This document shows, piece by piece, positions 8,405 through 16,039 of a DNA stretch of 42,282 bases. Under the pieces are notes generated by a model. The model was given only the letters and a program-made list of their open reading frames with translations. It was not told where the DNA came from and did no database searches. The DNA lies in the NCBI GenBank assembly GCA_004321905.1, contig SCQF01000002.1, positions 1 through 42,282 of the forward strand, given 5' to 3'. Each line of letters begins with the position of its first letter. Position 1 is the stretch's first letter. The stretch comes from Verrucomicrobiota bacterium. GTDB taxonomy: Bacteria > Verrucomicrobiota > Kiritimatiellia > CAIQIC01. A program made the translations under genes and the position numbers.

Positions 8405-9082
8405 ATGACAACGCAGCGATGTATTCAACGGATCATGCGCTTGGCCGCGTTGGCCGGTCTGGTGGTGCTGACCGGCTGTAATTTGGAGGAACGTATCGCT
8501 TGGTCGCCCGACGGCAACCAAGCGGCGGTACTCGCGGAGGGAGTGTTGCGCTTTTGCAGTACCAACGGCGCGCTCTCCGCTGCGGGTCTCCCGGAAGTGA
8601 CCGCGTTCTCATGGTTACCCGCTGGGCGTGTGCTGTTCGCCGGCGCTTCTGTCACGTTGCCGACGACGGGTCAAAATTTGCCGCGCACACAACTCTTTGT
8701 GCTGGACCCGGCGCTCGGCGAGCAGGCCGCGCCAGTCGCCGTTCCGTGCGCGCCGGAAGCGCTGCCGATGGATGCCAGCTATTTTGTCCCTAGTCCAGAC
8801 GGTCAACGCGTCGCACTGGCGGAACCCGGCTCGGACACCATCGCGCTCATAACGCTGAAAACCGGAGCGGTGGAGTTGATCAGTCCGAACTACGGCCTGA
8901 AGAATCGTACGCTGCCGGCGTGGCGCGGCGCAGACGAACTCTATTTCGCCGCGCTGCCGCAAACCAACGCCGCGCGACCCGAAATATTGCGTTGGCGCGC
9001 CGGCAAAGCGGATGTTTTTAGCGCGACGTGGACCGATGGCGTCGTGACCAACTTCCTGGAAAAGACCGCGCCGCAGCACTGA
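8405..9082 (+). CDS. Lipoprotein with TolB/WD40-like propeller repeats
   Basis: A 225-residue lipoprotein. The signal peptide ends at LTGC (Cys25). The mature part has short beta-propeller-like repeats: RIAWSPDGNQAAVLAEG, FSWLPAGRVLFAG and YFVPSPDGQRVALAEPGSD, typical of TolB/WD40-like PD40 blades. Only about three or four blades fit in this length, so it is either a small incomplete propeller or works as an oligomer. The start ATG 8405 is preceded by CGGAGAAA. It follows the previous lipoprotein closely and is probably co-transcribed with it. Function is unknown; a role in envelope scaffolding is only a guess. Confidence 0.7.
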   Translation: MTTQRCIQRIMRLAALAGLVVLTGCNLEERIAWSPDGNQAAVLAEGVLRFCSTNGALSAAGLPEVTAFSWLPAGRVLFAGASVTLPTTGQNLPRTQLFVLDPALGEQAAPVAVPCAPEALPMDASYFVPSPDGQRVALAEPGSDTIALITLKTGAVELISPNYGLKNRTLPAWRGADELYFAALPQTNAARPEILRWRAGKADVFSATWTDGVVTNFLEKTAPQH

Positions 9083-9090
9083 AACGATCA

Positions 9091-9141
9091 TTTTCCAAGG
9101 CTTGGAAAAAGTGACCCCGCGTTTTTCCAAGCCTTGGAAAA
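9091..9141. repeat. Canonical paired palindrome element
   Basis: This is the best-preserved pair: TTTTCCAAGGCTTGGAAAA (9091-9109) and its exact reverse complement TTTTCCAAGCCTTGGAAAA (9123-9141), with centres 32 bp apart and a 13-bp spacer. The two arms could also pair with each other as a 19-bp stem. The element lies between two genes on the same strand. Confidence 0.95.
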
Positions 9142-9191
9142 CCGACGCTTTGGCGTTGCATTTTCCACCTCCAACGTCTATTCCGCTTTTC

Positions 9192-10862
9192 ATGCAACGC
9201 GATTTGAAACGGCTGGCGGACGAAACTTTTGACCTGCTCATCATCGGCGGCGGCATCAACGGTCTCGCAACGGCATGGGATGCCAGTTTGCGCGGGCTGA
9301 AGGTGGCGCTCATTGAAAAAAGTGATTTCGGCGGACAAACTTCGTCGGCGACGCTCAAAATCATTCACGGCGGGCTGCGCTATCTCCAGCACCTCGACTT
9401 CCGCCGGATGCGCGAGAGCATCCGCGAACGCAGCGCGCTGCTGCGCCTTGCGCCGCACCTCGCCAGTCCGATGCCGTTTCTCGTCCCGACCTACGGCCAC
9501 TTGATGCAAGGTATGGAGGTCATGGCGGCGGCGATGCTGATGAATGATCTGATCAGTTGTGACCGTAACCGCGATCAGCCCGATCCCGACCGGCGGCTGC
9601 CGTCCGGCCACTATCTTTCCCGGCGTGCGACGCTCGACCTCGCGCCCGGCATTTCGGAAAAAGGATTGACCGGCGGCGTGATTTTCTACGACGGCCAGAT
9701 GTATAACTCCGAGCGGCTGACGTTCAGCTTCGCGCTCTCTGCCTCTGCCGCGGGCGCACAGCTTGCCAACTACGTCGCCGCCATCCGCCTGCTGCGCAAG
9801 GGCGCGCATGTGACCGGCGCGCGCTGCCGCGACCTCGAAACCGGCGCGGAGTTCGATGTGCGCGCAACCATCACCGCGAACATGAGCGGGCCGTGGTCGG
9901 ATATCGTCCTCGGCCTGTTGGAGCGGCCCGATCCGCCGCGGCGCGTCGTGCGCTCGAAAGGCATTCAGATCGTCGCGCCGCAGCTCTATGACAAGGTCGC
10001 CGTCGCCGTGCCCAGCGCCTACGTGGACCCCGACGCCGTCCTCGCGCGCGGTACGCGCAATTTTTTCATCACACCGTGGCGCGGCACCTCGCTGATCGGC
10101 ACGACCGACACGGTTTATGAAGGCGATCCCGATGCTTTCCGCATCACCGACCGCGACATTCGTGATTTTGTGGCCGAGATCAACCAGTCACTGCCGTGCG
10201 CCAAACTCACGCGCGAGCAGGTGCCGTTCGCGTTCGGCGGATTGCGCCCGATCACGGAGAAGAACATAGACACCGGCTCGACCGTCGCGCGCAAATACGA
10301 GATTTATGACCACGAGCAGGATTTGAAAATCGGCGGGCTGTTGAGCGTCATCGGCGTCAAGTATACCACGGCGCGCTTCCTCGCCGAGCAAGTGGTGGAC
10401 GCCACTTTTCAGAAACTCGGCAAAACTTCGCCGCGCTGTGTCACGCTGGAACGGCCGCTGGCCGGTGGCAAGACAGGCGTATGGGCGGACTTCGAGCGCG
10501 CCACACTTGCCGCCGCGCCTGCCGGCATCAGCGGCACCACGATGCGCCACCTCGCCCATAGCTACGGCACGGACTACCAACTCGTTCTCGACCTCGCCGC
10601 GCGCGAAGCGGGCGCCGCCGCGCTCGTGCCGGGCGCCGAGGAAGTGATCGTCGCCGAAATTCTCCACGCCATCCGCAACGAGAGCGCGCGCAAGTTGGAA
10701 GATGTTGTTTTGCGGCGCACCGACCTCGGCACCCAGGGCCAACCCAGTGCCGCCGCGCTCGCCGCCTGCGCCGATCTGATGGCGCGCGAACTCGGCTGGG
10801 ACACCGCACGTCGCGCCCGCGAAATCGCGGAGACCGCAGCGCGCTTCCAATTTGTGGACTAA
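9192..10862 (+). CDS. glpD: Glycerol-3-phosphate dehydrogenase (FAD-dependent)
   Basis: A 556-residue flavoprotein that oxidises sn-glycerol-3-phosphate to dihydroxyacetone phosphate at the membrane and passes electrons to quinone. The FAD-binding Rossmann motif is at residues 14-32 (IIGGGINGLATAWDASLRG), and the family signature KIIHGGLRYLQHLDFRRMRE follows. The C-terminal DAO_C domain is present (about residues 395-550). The longest frame starts at 9102, but its first 30 residues are translated palindrome; ATG 9192 begins at the conserved N-terminus. There is no clear Shine-Dalgarno before it. The family assignment is firm. No glycerol kinase or transporter lies nearby, so a role in glycerol catabolism or lipid precursor balance cannot be decided. 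Confidence 0.9.
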   Translation: MQRDLKRLADETFDLLIIGGGINGLATAWDASLRGLKVALIEKSDFGGQTSSATLKIIHGGLRYLQHLDFRRMRESIRERSALLRLAPHLASPMPFLVPTYGHLMQGMEVMAAAMLMNDLISCDRNRDQPDPDRRLPSGHYLSRRATLDLAPGISEKGLTGGVIFYDGQMYNSERLTFSFALSASAAGAQLANYVAAIRLLRKGAHVTGARCRDLETGAEFDVRATITANMSGPWSDIVLGLLERPDPPRRVVRSKGIQIVAPQLYDKVAVAVPSAYVDPDAVLARGTRNFFITPWRGTSLIGTTDTVYEGDPDAFRITDRDIRDFVAEINQSLPCAKLTREQVPFAFGGLRPITEKNIDTGSTVARKYEIYDHEQDLKIGGLLSVIGVKYTTARFLAEQVVDATFQKLGKTSPRCVTLERPLAGGKTGVWADFERATLAAAPAGISGTTMRHLAHSYGTDYQLVLDLAAREAGAAALVPGAEEVIVAEILHAIRNESARKLEDVVLRRTDLGTQGQPSAAALAACADLMARELGWDTARRAREIAETAARFQFVD

Positions 10863-10889
10863 CGCCGCACCTCCGGGGTGACAATTTTT

Positions 10890-10918
10890 TTGACATACCC
10901 CGTAAATCGGGTTTATTG
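10890..10918 (+). promoter_or_regulatory. Candidate sigma-70-type promoter with a small dyad
   Basis: TTGACA (10890-10895) matches the -35 consensus exactly. After 17 bp comes TTATTG (10913-10918), a weak -10. The spacer holds the dyad CCCG-TAAAT-CGGG, a possible operator. Transcription would start 10-15 bp before the ATG of the reductase gene, leaving a leader just long enough for its ribosome-binding site. Confidence 0.4.
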
Positions 10919-10937
10919 GCGAAATTATCGAGGGTTT

Positions 10938-11654
10938 ATGAGCCGAGAAGCTATCGCCATGACGGTGGGTGCGGTCACGCCTGAAGCCACGCAAGCCAAG
11001 ACCATTCGCTTGGATTGGCCCGCGGGTTATGACGCGGCGTTCAAGACAGGCCAATTCATCACCTGCTATTGGCCGGACGAGCCGAGCCACAAGCGCGCCT
11101 ATTCGCTTTCGTCCTGCGCACTCGACCGCGGCTTCTATGAATTCACCATCCGGCGCGAAGGCAAAATGGGGACGCGCCTGCTCGACTGGATCAAACCGGC
11201 GCAACAGTTGATGGTGTTCCCGCCAACCGGCCGGTTTTTGCCCGTATTTGAACCGCACAAACACTTGATTTGCCTTGCCGGCGGTTCGGGCGTCGCGCCC
11301 TTTCGCGGCTTCGCGCGCGAAGCCGCGCGCCGCAAAGTGATGACGAAACTCACCATCCTCTACAGCGTCCGCACCCCTCAAGACATTCTGTTTCACGACG
11401 AATTCCGGCAACTGGAACGGGAGAATCCGCACTTCAAATTCGATGTGACCTGCACGCGCCACGATGATGGCGATCACCATTGGCCGGGCCGCCACGGACG
11501 GATTGACGCCGCGTGGGTAAAACGGCACATCAGCGATGCGGCCAACACCATCGTTTATGCCTGCGGGCCGAACACGTTTGTGGAATTTTCCGAGGGTTTG
11601 GTTTTTGAACTCGGCATACCGAAAGAGCAGATGCGCACCGAGAAGTGGGGCTAA
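10938..11654 (+). CDS. FNR-type flavin oxidoreductase
   Basis: A 238-residue member of the ferredoxin-NADP+ reductase superfamily, which moves electrons between NAD(P)H, flavin and an iron-sulfur partner. The FAD-binding domain contains the R-x-Y-S motif (RAYSLSS, about residue 54). The nucleotide-binding domain has LAGGSGVAPFRGF (about 112) and the C-terminal YACGPNTF (about 208). The start ATG 10938 is preceded by GAGGGT; an upstream frame from 10878 would place the promoter-like sequence in the coding region. No 2Fe-2S domain is fused, so the electron acceptor must be a separate protein. The physiological partner is not apparent from the neighbours. Confidence 0.82.
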   Translation: MSREAIAMTVGAVTPEATQAKTIRLDWPAGYDAAFKTGQFITCYWPDEPSHKRAYSLSSCALDRGFYEFTIRREGKMGTRLLDWIKPAQQLMVFPPTGRFLPVFEPHKHLICLAGGSGVAPFRGFAREAARRKVMTKLTILYSVRTPQDILFHDEFRQLERENPHFKFDVTCTRHDDGDHHWPGRHGRIDAAWVKRHISDAANTIVYACGPNTFVEFSEGLVFELGIPKEQMRTEKWG

Positions 11655-11676
11655 CCCGCTGCGCTGCCGCGCCTAA

Positions 11677-11693
11677 TTTCCAAGGCTTGGAAA
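11677..11693. repeat. Single palindrome between convergent genes
   Basis: One perfect TTTCCAAGGCTTGGAAA (centre 11685) is present, with no second copy at plus or minus 32 bp. It abuts the stop codon of the dus gene, which begins at 11694. Confidence 0.85.
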
Positions 11694-12734
11694 TCAGATC
11701 CCACCCAGGCTGATGTGCGCCGTCAACTTCGGCGCAGTCGCAAAAAATCGCGTCGCGCGCTCCCTCGCGGCAGCGATGGTTGGCGCGGATTGCACCGCCG
11801 CAAAGAGCGTGTGACCGAACATGAAGTTGCGCGCGAAGTAGGCGGTGAAGATTTTTACGCGTCCCAACGCCCGCTCTGCCGCAAAATCCTCCTCCACATA
11901 GTCGCACAGGCGATTCCACACGGCGGCGTGATCCATCACGAGCTCCGGGTTGCACCATTGCGCAAAGACCCACGGACGCGCCGCGGCAATGCGGCCAAGC
12001 ATCAGCCCGGCGGCCGGTGCGAAATCCGCCGCGCGGCTGCGGACGTAGTGCGGGTCGAGGATGTCGCCGTTGGCAATGATCGGCAGGCGCGCCTCGGTGA
12101 CAAGTTCGGCATAAAGCTCGTGACGCGGCGCGCGCTTGAGTTTGTCGCCGGCAAAACGCGGGTGCAACGTCAGGCCGTCCACGCCTTCGTCGCGGAGTAG
12201 CCGCAGTCGTTCGCCGAGCCGTTCGCGCCAGCCTTCGGTTTCGCGGCCCAACCGAATTTTCACGGTCAGCGGACCGGAGAAATGTTTACGCAACACGCGC
12301 AGAATTTCGCGCAGCCGGTCAGCGTCCTCAAACAAATCCGCGCCACCACCCATCGCGCGGACGGTTGGCGCCGGACACGAGCTGTTCAAATCGAGACCAT
12401 CCGGCGCGAGGACGGCGAGACGGTCGAGAATCTCCGGCAGCTTCTCCGTATCCACGACAAGCAACTGGTAGATAACGCGGCCTTCTTGCGCGCGGCGCTT
12501 GGTCCACGGCGAGCGTGGCATGTCCTCCTTGAGTAGCATTTTGGCGGAGAGCATTTCGGTGAACAGCGCGCCGTAGCCGCCGAAGTCGGCGACCAGCCGG
12601 CGGAACGGGCTGTGCGAAATTTCCGCCATCGGCGCACAAAACAGCGGCGGATCGAACGCCACGCCGCGCAACGTCAGCGGCGGTGCGAGAAAGGGCGCTT
12701 CCGGTATGTGCGCTTTCGTGGTGGCTGATGTCAT
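11694..12734 (-). CDS. dus: tRNA-dihydrouridine synthase
   Basis: A 346-residue FMN enzyme that reduces uridines in the D-loop of tRNA. The family pattern is clear: the TIM-barrel opening LFCAPMAEISHSPFRRLVAD, the catalytic cysteine in LNSSCPAPTV, VKIRLG, LHPRFAGD and IIANGDI followed by GLMLGRIAAARPW. The start ATG 12734 was chosen over the longer frame to 12809 because the upstream part lies in the promoter region shared with the divergent sigma-factor gene. The Dus subclass cannot be fixed by eye. The 69-bp gap to the divergent neighbour must hold both promoters. Confidence 0.88.
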   Translation of the reverse strand: MTSATTKAHIPEAPFLAPPLTLRGVAFDPPLFCAPMAEISHSPFRRLVADFGGYGALFTEMLSAKMLLKEDMPRSPWTKRRAQEGRVIYQLLVVDTEKLPEILDRLAVLAPDGLDLNSSCPAPTVRAMGGGADLFEDADRLREILRVLRKHFSGPLTVKIRLGRETEGWRERLGERLRLLRDEGVDGLTLHPRFAGDKLKRAPRHELYAELVTEARLPIIANGDILDPHYVRSRAADFAPAAGLMLGRIAAARPWVFAQWCNPELVMDHAAVWNRLCDYVEEDFAAERALGRVKIFTAYFARNFMFGHTLFAAVQSAPTIAAARERATRFFATAPKLTAHISLGGI

Positions 12735-12803
12735 GCTAAAGTCACATTGATAATTGTTGGCCGTGCCCCATCTTACTGTGCGGGCGCGGAAATAAAAGGC
12801 TGT

Positions 12804-13364
12804 GTGCAAACGGAAATTTCAGATGCGGCGCTGGTCGCGCAAGTGCAGGCGGGCGCTGACCGCGCCTTTGACGCCCTGATGGCGCGCCACAAACGCCCAA
12901 TTCTGAATTTCGTTTATCGTCTGACTGGCGACGCCGCCGAGGCCGAGGACCTCGCGCTCGACGTGTTCGTCCGCGCCTACCGCGCGCTGACCAGCGGCGG
13001 TTACCGGCGCGGCCGGGCGGAATTTTCCACATGGCTCTTCCAGATCGCGCGGAATGCGGCGCTCGATCATCTCCGCCATCAAAAACGCCATCCGACCGAG
13101 CCGCTGCCGGAATATGACGACAGGCCTGATCTTGGGAAAACCGCGCCGCAGGAAATCGCCGCGCGGGAGACGGACGAGCAAATCGCCACCGCCGTCGCCG
13201 AATTGCCCGAAGACCAGCGCACCGCGCTCATCCTTTCCGAATACGAAGACCGCTCTCACGCCGAAATCGCTGCGATCATGAAGACCTCGACGAAATCCGT
13301 CGAAGCCCGCCTCTACCGCGCCCGCCAATTCCTGCGCCACCACCTCGCCTCACTCTTGGCCTGA
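12804..13364 (+). CDS. ECF-type RNA polymerase sigma factor
   Basis: An alternative sigma factor of about 186 residues that would redirect RNA polymerase to stress promoters. Region 2 is seen as LNFVYRLTGDAAEAEDLALD and STWLFQIARNAALDHLR; region 4 as LPEDQRTALILSEYEDRSHA through KSVEARLYRARQFLRHHL. Regions 1 and 3 are absent, as in ECF factors. The start is taken as GTG 12804, just after AAAAGG; the longer frame opens with TTG at 12747 in the divergent promoter region. It heads a series ending in a metal efflux pump, with a small membrane protein and a CnrX-like sensor directly downstream. This matches the logic of the Cupriavidus CnrYXH system, so it probably controls this locus. Confidence 0.88.
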   Translation: MQTEISDAALVAQVQAGADRAFDALMARHKRPILNFVYRLTGDAAEAEDLALDVFVRAYRALTSGGYRRGRAEFSTWLFQIARNAALDHLRHQKRHPTEPLPEYDDRPDLGKTAPQEIAARETDEQIATAVAELPEDQRTALILSEYEDRSHAEIAAIMKTSTKSVEARLYRARQFLRHHLASLLA

Positions 13365-13371
13365 AAACGTC

Positions 13372-13430
13372 AACGCAAAGCCGCAAAGCTCCGACTCCGC
13401 GTCTTCCGCTGGCATTAGCGCCTTTGCGTT
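13372..13430. repeat. CGCAAAG-type inverted repeat
   Basis: AACGCAAAG (13372-13380) is followed by a second CGCAAAG (13383-13389), and the complement CTTTGCGTT lies at 13422-13430. The sequence sits in the 160-bp gap between the sigma factor and the downstream membrane protein. It resembles intergenic CGCAAAG repeats of PVC bacteria. I see no gene in this gap. Confidence 0.5.
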
Positions 13431-13524
13431 TCCTCCAATGTTGAAACCAGGCCTCCTGTCTCTGTAGTAAAAATTCCGAGGGATTTTGCCACCACCGGCG
13501 TTTCACTTAATGGAAAGGATGATC

Positions 13525-13860
13525 ATGAATACGCAAAGCGAAGATAAACGACTGACCGAACAATTGCGGCAGTGGCGCGGCATTGAGCCACGCGCAGGTT
13601 TTGAAGCCGAGGTTTGGCAGCGCGTAGCGGCGATTCGGGTGCCGAACGGCGAGTGGTTCGAGATGTTGCGGCAATGGTTCGGCCTCCAGCCGGCGTGGGC
13701 CAGCGCTGCCGCTGCACTGATTGCAGTGGCGGTCGGCATCAGCTCAACCAATGCGTTGGCGCAACCTCCACGAAGCCAACTGGCCATGAACACGCCCACC
13801 TTGAATGGACAAACCTTGGCGAGCACCTATCTCGCCATGGCAACAGGAGTATCACGATGA
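13525..13860 (+). CDS. Small single-pass membrane protein, probable anti-sigma factor
   Basis: A 111-residue protein with a charged N-terminal half (RLTEQLRQWRGIEPRAGFEA), one membrane helix at about residues 59-76 (WASAAAALIAVAVGISS) and a short exported tail. There is no zinc-binding anti-sigma motif. Its place between an ECF sigma factor and a CnrX-like sensor, and its size and topology, match CnrY-type anti-sigma factors. The function is inferred from position and shape, not from a conserved domain. The start ATG 13525 has GGAAAGGA upstream. Its stop overlaps the next start by 4 bp (ATGA), so the anti-sigma candidate and the sensor would be made in step. Confidence 0.65.
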   Translation: MNTQSEDKRLTEQLRQWRGIEPRAGFEAEVWQRVAAIRVPNGEWFEMLRQWFGLQPAWASAAAALIAVAVGISSTNALAQPPRSQLAMNTPTLNGQTLASTYLAMATGVSR

Positions 13861-14315
13861 AAACCAAACTGATCTTTGCTTGGCTGGCAATCATCGCCGT
13901 CGCCGCGCTGGCGGCCGCCGCGACGCATTGGACGCTTTGCGGGCGGCGTGCGGTCGCACAAGAACGTCTAGCAGATGCGAACTTTCTGACCCAGGAATTG
14001 GGATTGAACCCTGCTCAAGCACAGGAAGTCGGCAAACAGCAGGAAGCGCTGACGACGAAGCTGGCCGAGTGCTGCGCCCGTCATTGTGCCGCCCGCGCCG
14101 AACTGGGCAATGCACTCGCCGGCAGCACCAACGCCGAAACGCTGATCAAGTCCATGGGCCAAGCCTACGAGGACAGCGAACGGCTGACGTGGGTGCACAT
14201 TCGGCAGGTGCGCGCGCTGCTCACGCCCGCCCAGCAGGCGCGTTACGACGCACTGATCGAACGCTGCGTCTGCGGTACCTGCAATATGAACAACGGAACA
14301 CAAGCAAAGGAGTGA
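13857..14315 (+). CDS. CnrX/ZraP-like periplasmic heavy-metal sensor
   Basis: A 152-residue membrane-anchored protein. One N-terminal helix (about residues 5-24) is followed by a periplasmic helical domain with the LTxxQ-type segment LGLNPAQAQEVGKQQEAL and a second LTPAQQARYDALIERC. It is rich in possible metal ligands: ECCARHC in the middle and CVCGTCNM at the C-terminus. In CnrX, metal binding to such a helical hairpin releases the anti-sigma factor. The extra cysteines here suggest a soft metal such as Cu(I) or Ag(I), which fits the Cus-type pump downstream. The gene overlaps the preceding one by 4 bp and is followed after 2 bp by the YHS gene. Confidence 0.8.
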   Translation: MKTKLIFAWLAIIAVAALAAAATHWTLCGRRAVAQERLADANFLTQELGLNPAQAQEVGKQQEALTTKLAECCARHCAARAELGNALAGSTNAETLIKSMGQAYEDSERLTWVHIRQVRALLTPAQQARYDALIERCVCGTCNMNNGTQAKE

Positions 14316-14317
14316 CC

Positions 14318-14584
14318 ATGAAGAAACTCATCACCATCGTCGCGATGGTTCTGGCCGTCTGCCGTATCAACGCGGCGGAATCGCAGAAGCAAACCGTCTG
14401 TCCCGTCATGGGCGGCAAAATCAATACCAACCTGTTCGTGGATGCCGAGGGTAAGCGCATCTACGTCTGCTGTCCGGACTGTCTGCCGGAACTGAAGCAG
14501 AACCCGGCGAAATATATCCGCAAGCTCGAACAGCAGGGCGTCAAACTGGATGCCGCACCGAAGCCTGCCGATGCGAAGAAATGA
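14318..14584 (+). CDS. Secreted YHS-type metal-binding protein
   Basis: An 88-residue exported protein with a signal peptide ending near residue 20 (INAA). The mature part is nearly all one YHS/TRASH-like domain: TVCPVMGGKINTNLF, then RIYVCCPDCLPELKQNPAKY. Cysteines in the CPVMGG and CCPDC motifs would bind a soft metal. Such domains occur with copper and silver handling proteins and could deliver metal to the efflux pump. The start ATG 14318 follows AAAGGAG and lies 2 bp after the sensor's stop, so the genes are co-transcribed. Chaperone function is inferred. Confidence 0.78.
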   Translation: MKKLITIVAMVLAVCRINAAESQKQTVCPVMGGKINTNLFVDAEGKRIYVCCPDCLPELKQNPAKYIRKLEQQGVKLDAAPKPADAKK

Positions 14585-14590
14585 GGAGCC

Positions 14591-16036
14591 ATGGCGTTTT
14601 GCTCCAGCTTGTTCCAAGGTTTGGAAAAATCAGCCAGTGACTTTTCCAAGCCTTGGAAAAGTTTTCGGATCAGCCACAAAGAAGCACAAGGATCACAAAG
14701 GTCGCATCATGGCCTGTGCCTTTTGTGCCTCTTTGTGGCTATGCTTCTTTCCGGTTGCGCGACGCCGGCGGAAAAAGCGGAGCAGCGCGGGCTGCAGCAG
14801 GTGGCGGGGCAATACCGTCCGCATGGCGAAAAACCGGCGTTACCTCAACTCACAACGAATGCGCCGTTAAGCGATTTTCTCACATACGCGTTGCTCAATC
14901 ACCCGGATATCGAAACAGCCTACTTCGACTGGGCCGCGTCGGTCGCGCGCATCACGAGCGCCGGCGCGCCGCCCGATCCGCGTTTGACCTTCCAAGCCGA
15001 TATCCAGAGCGTGGTCACCTCGCTGATGCCTGGCCTGATGTTTGATTTTCCGGGGCCTGGAAAATTGCGCGGACAAGTGGCCGTCGCCGTTGCGGAGAGC
15101 ACCGGAAAATATCACGAGTTTGAAGCGCGCGTCCTCACCACGGCGTTTGGCGTCAAGAAAGCCTACTATCAACTTTACTATTTGACCGAAAAGGTTGCGG
15201 TCAATCGCACGACACTTGGCGTACTCGCCGACGTCGAGGCGGTGGCGCGTCAGCGGAACGTGGTGAATCAAGCGACGCTGCAAGACGTATTGCGTGCGCA
15301 GATGGAACAAGAACGGCTGCGGACGGAAATCGCCAACCTCGAAGATTCGAGCCTGCCGTTGGCTGCGCAGTTCAAGGCGGCGCTCGGACTGCCGGCGGAC
15401 GCGCCGGAGCCGCCGCTGCCCGTGCGCTTCGCGACCACGCCGCTGACGATGGCGTCCTCGAATCTGCTGGCGGCTGCCTATGCGCATAATCCGCGCCTCA
15501 AGGTGATGGCGGCGGAGGTACAGCGCGCCGAGGCGGCGTTGCAACTGGCCGCGAAAGCGGGCGTGCCGGATTTTAGCGCCGGGCTGGAGGCTGACCTCAA
15601 AATGACACCGCTGCTCTACCGTCCGCAGGCCAGCGTCACGTTGCCGATCTGGCGCGGCAAAATTCGCGCGCAACTGGCCGAGGCGCAGGCGCAAAAAAGC
15701 GCGGCGCAAGCGCGACTCTCCAGCGAACAAATCATGTTGGCGGTGGAACTGGCGGAGAAGGCGTTTATGCTGCGCGAAGCCGATCGTAACCTGACGCTGG
15801 CGCAGGATGCGATTCTGCCCAAGGCGCGGCTCGCGCTCGAAGCCGCACGCGCGGGCTATCTTTCCAATCAAAGCTCGTTCGTGGATCTCGCCGATGCCTG
15901 GCGCGCGGCGCTCGCCGCAGAACTGGACGCCATCATGGCGCGCACGCAGCGCGAACTCGCGTTGGCGGAACTGGAATTACTCGTACTCGGCGAACAACCG
16001 GCGGGCGCACCCACTGTAAAATCAGATGAGAGATGA
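14591..16036 (+). CDS. cusC-like: CusC/TolC-like outer-membrane efflux lipoprotein
   Basis: The outer-membrane channel of a tripartite metal efflux pump, 481 residues as drawn. Two OEP repeats of long amphipathic helices are visible (from LSDFLTYALLNHPDIETAYF, and again from NLLAAAYAHNPRLKVMAAE). The lipobox LLSGC places the mature lipid-modified Cys at residue 56. The 5' end is odd: residues 8-24 translate a paired palindrome (FQGLEK, FSKPWK), and the hydrophobic core of the signal peptide (LCLLCLFVAMLLSGC) is encoded by one arm of a CACAAAG-type inverted repeat. ATG 14591 lies 6 bp after the YHS stop with GAGGAG 2 bp before it. A later non-ATG start is possible, since only the last 10-20 residues before the lipobox look like a signal peptide. 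Confidence 0.8.
   Translation: MAFCSSLFQGLEKSASDFSKPWKSFRISHKEAQGSQRSHHGLCLLCLFVAMLLSGCATPAEKAEQRGLQQVAGQYRPHGEKPALPQLTTNAPLSDFLTYALLNHPDIETAYFDWAASVARITSAGAPPDPRLTFQADIQSVVTSLMPGLMFDFPGPGKLRGQVAVAVAESTGKYHEFEARVLTTAFGVKKAYYQLYYLTEKVAVNRTTLGVLADVEAVARQRNVVNQATLQDVLRAQMEQERLRTEIANLEDSSLPLAAQFKAALGLPADAPEPPLPVRFATTPLTMASSNLLAAAYAHNPRLKVMAAEVQRAEAALQLAAKAGVPDFSAGLEADLKMTPLLYRPQASVTLPIWRGKIRAQLAEAQAQKSAAQARLSSEQIMLAVELAEKAFMLREADRNLTLAQDAILPKARLALEAARAGYLSNQSSFVDLADAWRAALAAELDAIMARTQRELALAELELLVLGEQPAGAPTVKSDER
14611..14660. repeat. Paired palindrome element inside the cusC-like reading frame
   Basis: The copies are TTCCAA-GGT-TTGGAA (centre 14619) and TTTTCCAAGCCTTGGAAAA (centre 14651), 32 bp apart. 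It lies between the YHS gene and the mature part of the outer-membrane gene, in frame with the latter if ATG 14591 is used. Confidence 0.9.
14672..14740. repeat. CACAAAG/CACAAGG inverted repeat
   Basis: The left arm AGCCACAAAGAAGCACAAGG (14672-14691) is nearly complementary to the right arm at 14719-14740 (CCTTTTGTGCC followed by TCTTTGTGGCT). A related copy of the left arm lies at 23199-23228. The right arm encodes the hydrophobic core of the CusC-like signal peptide. Confidence 0.75.
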
Positions 16037-16039
16037 ACC

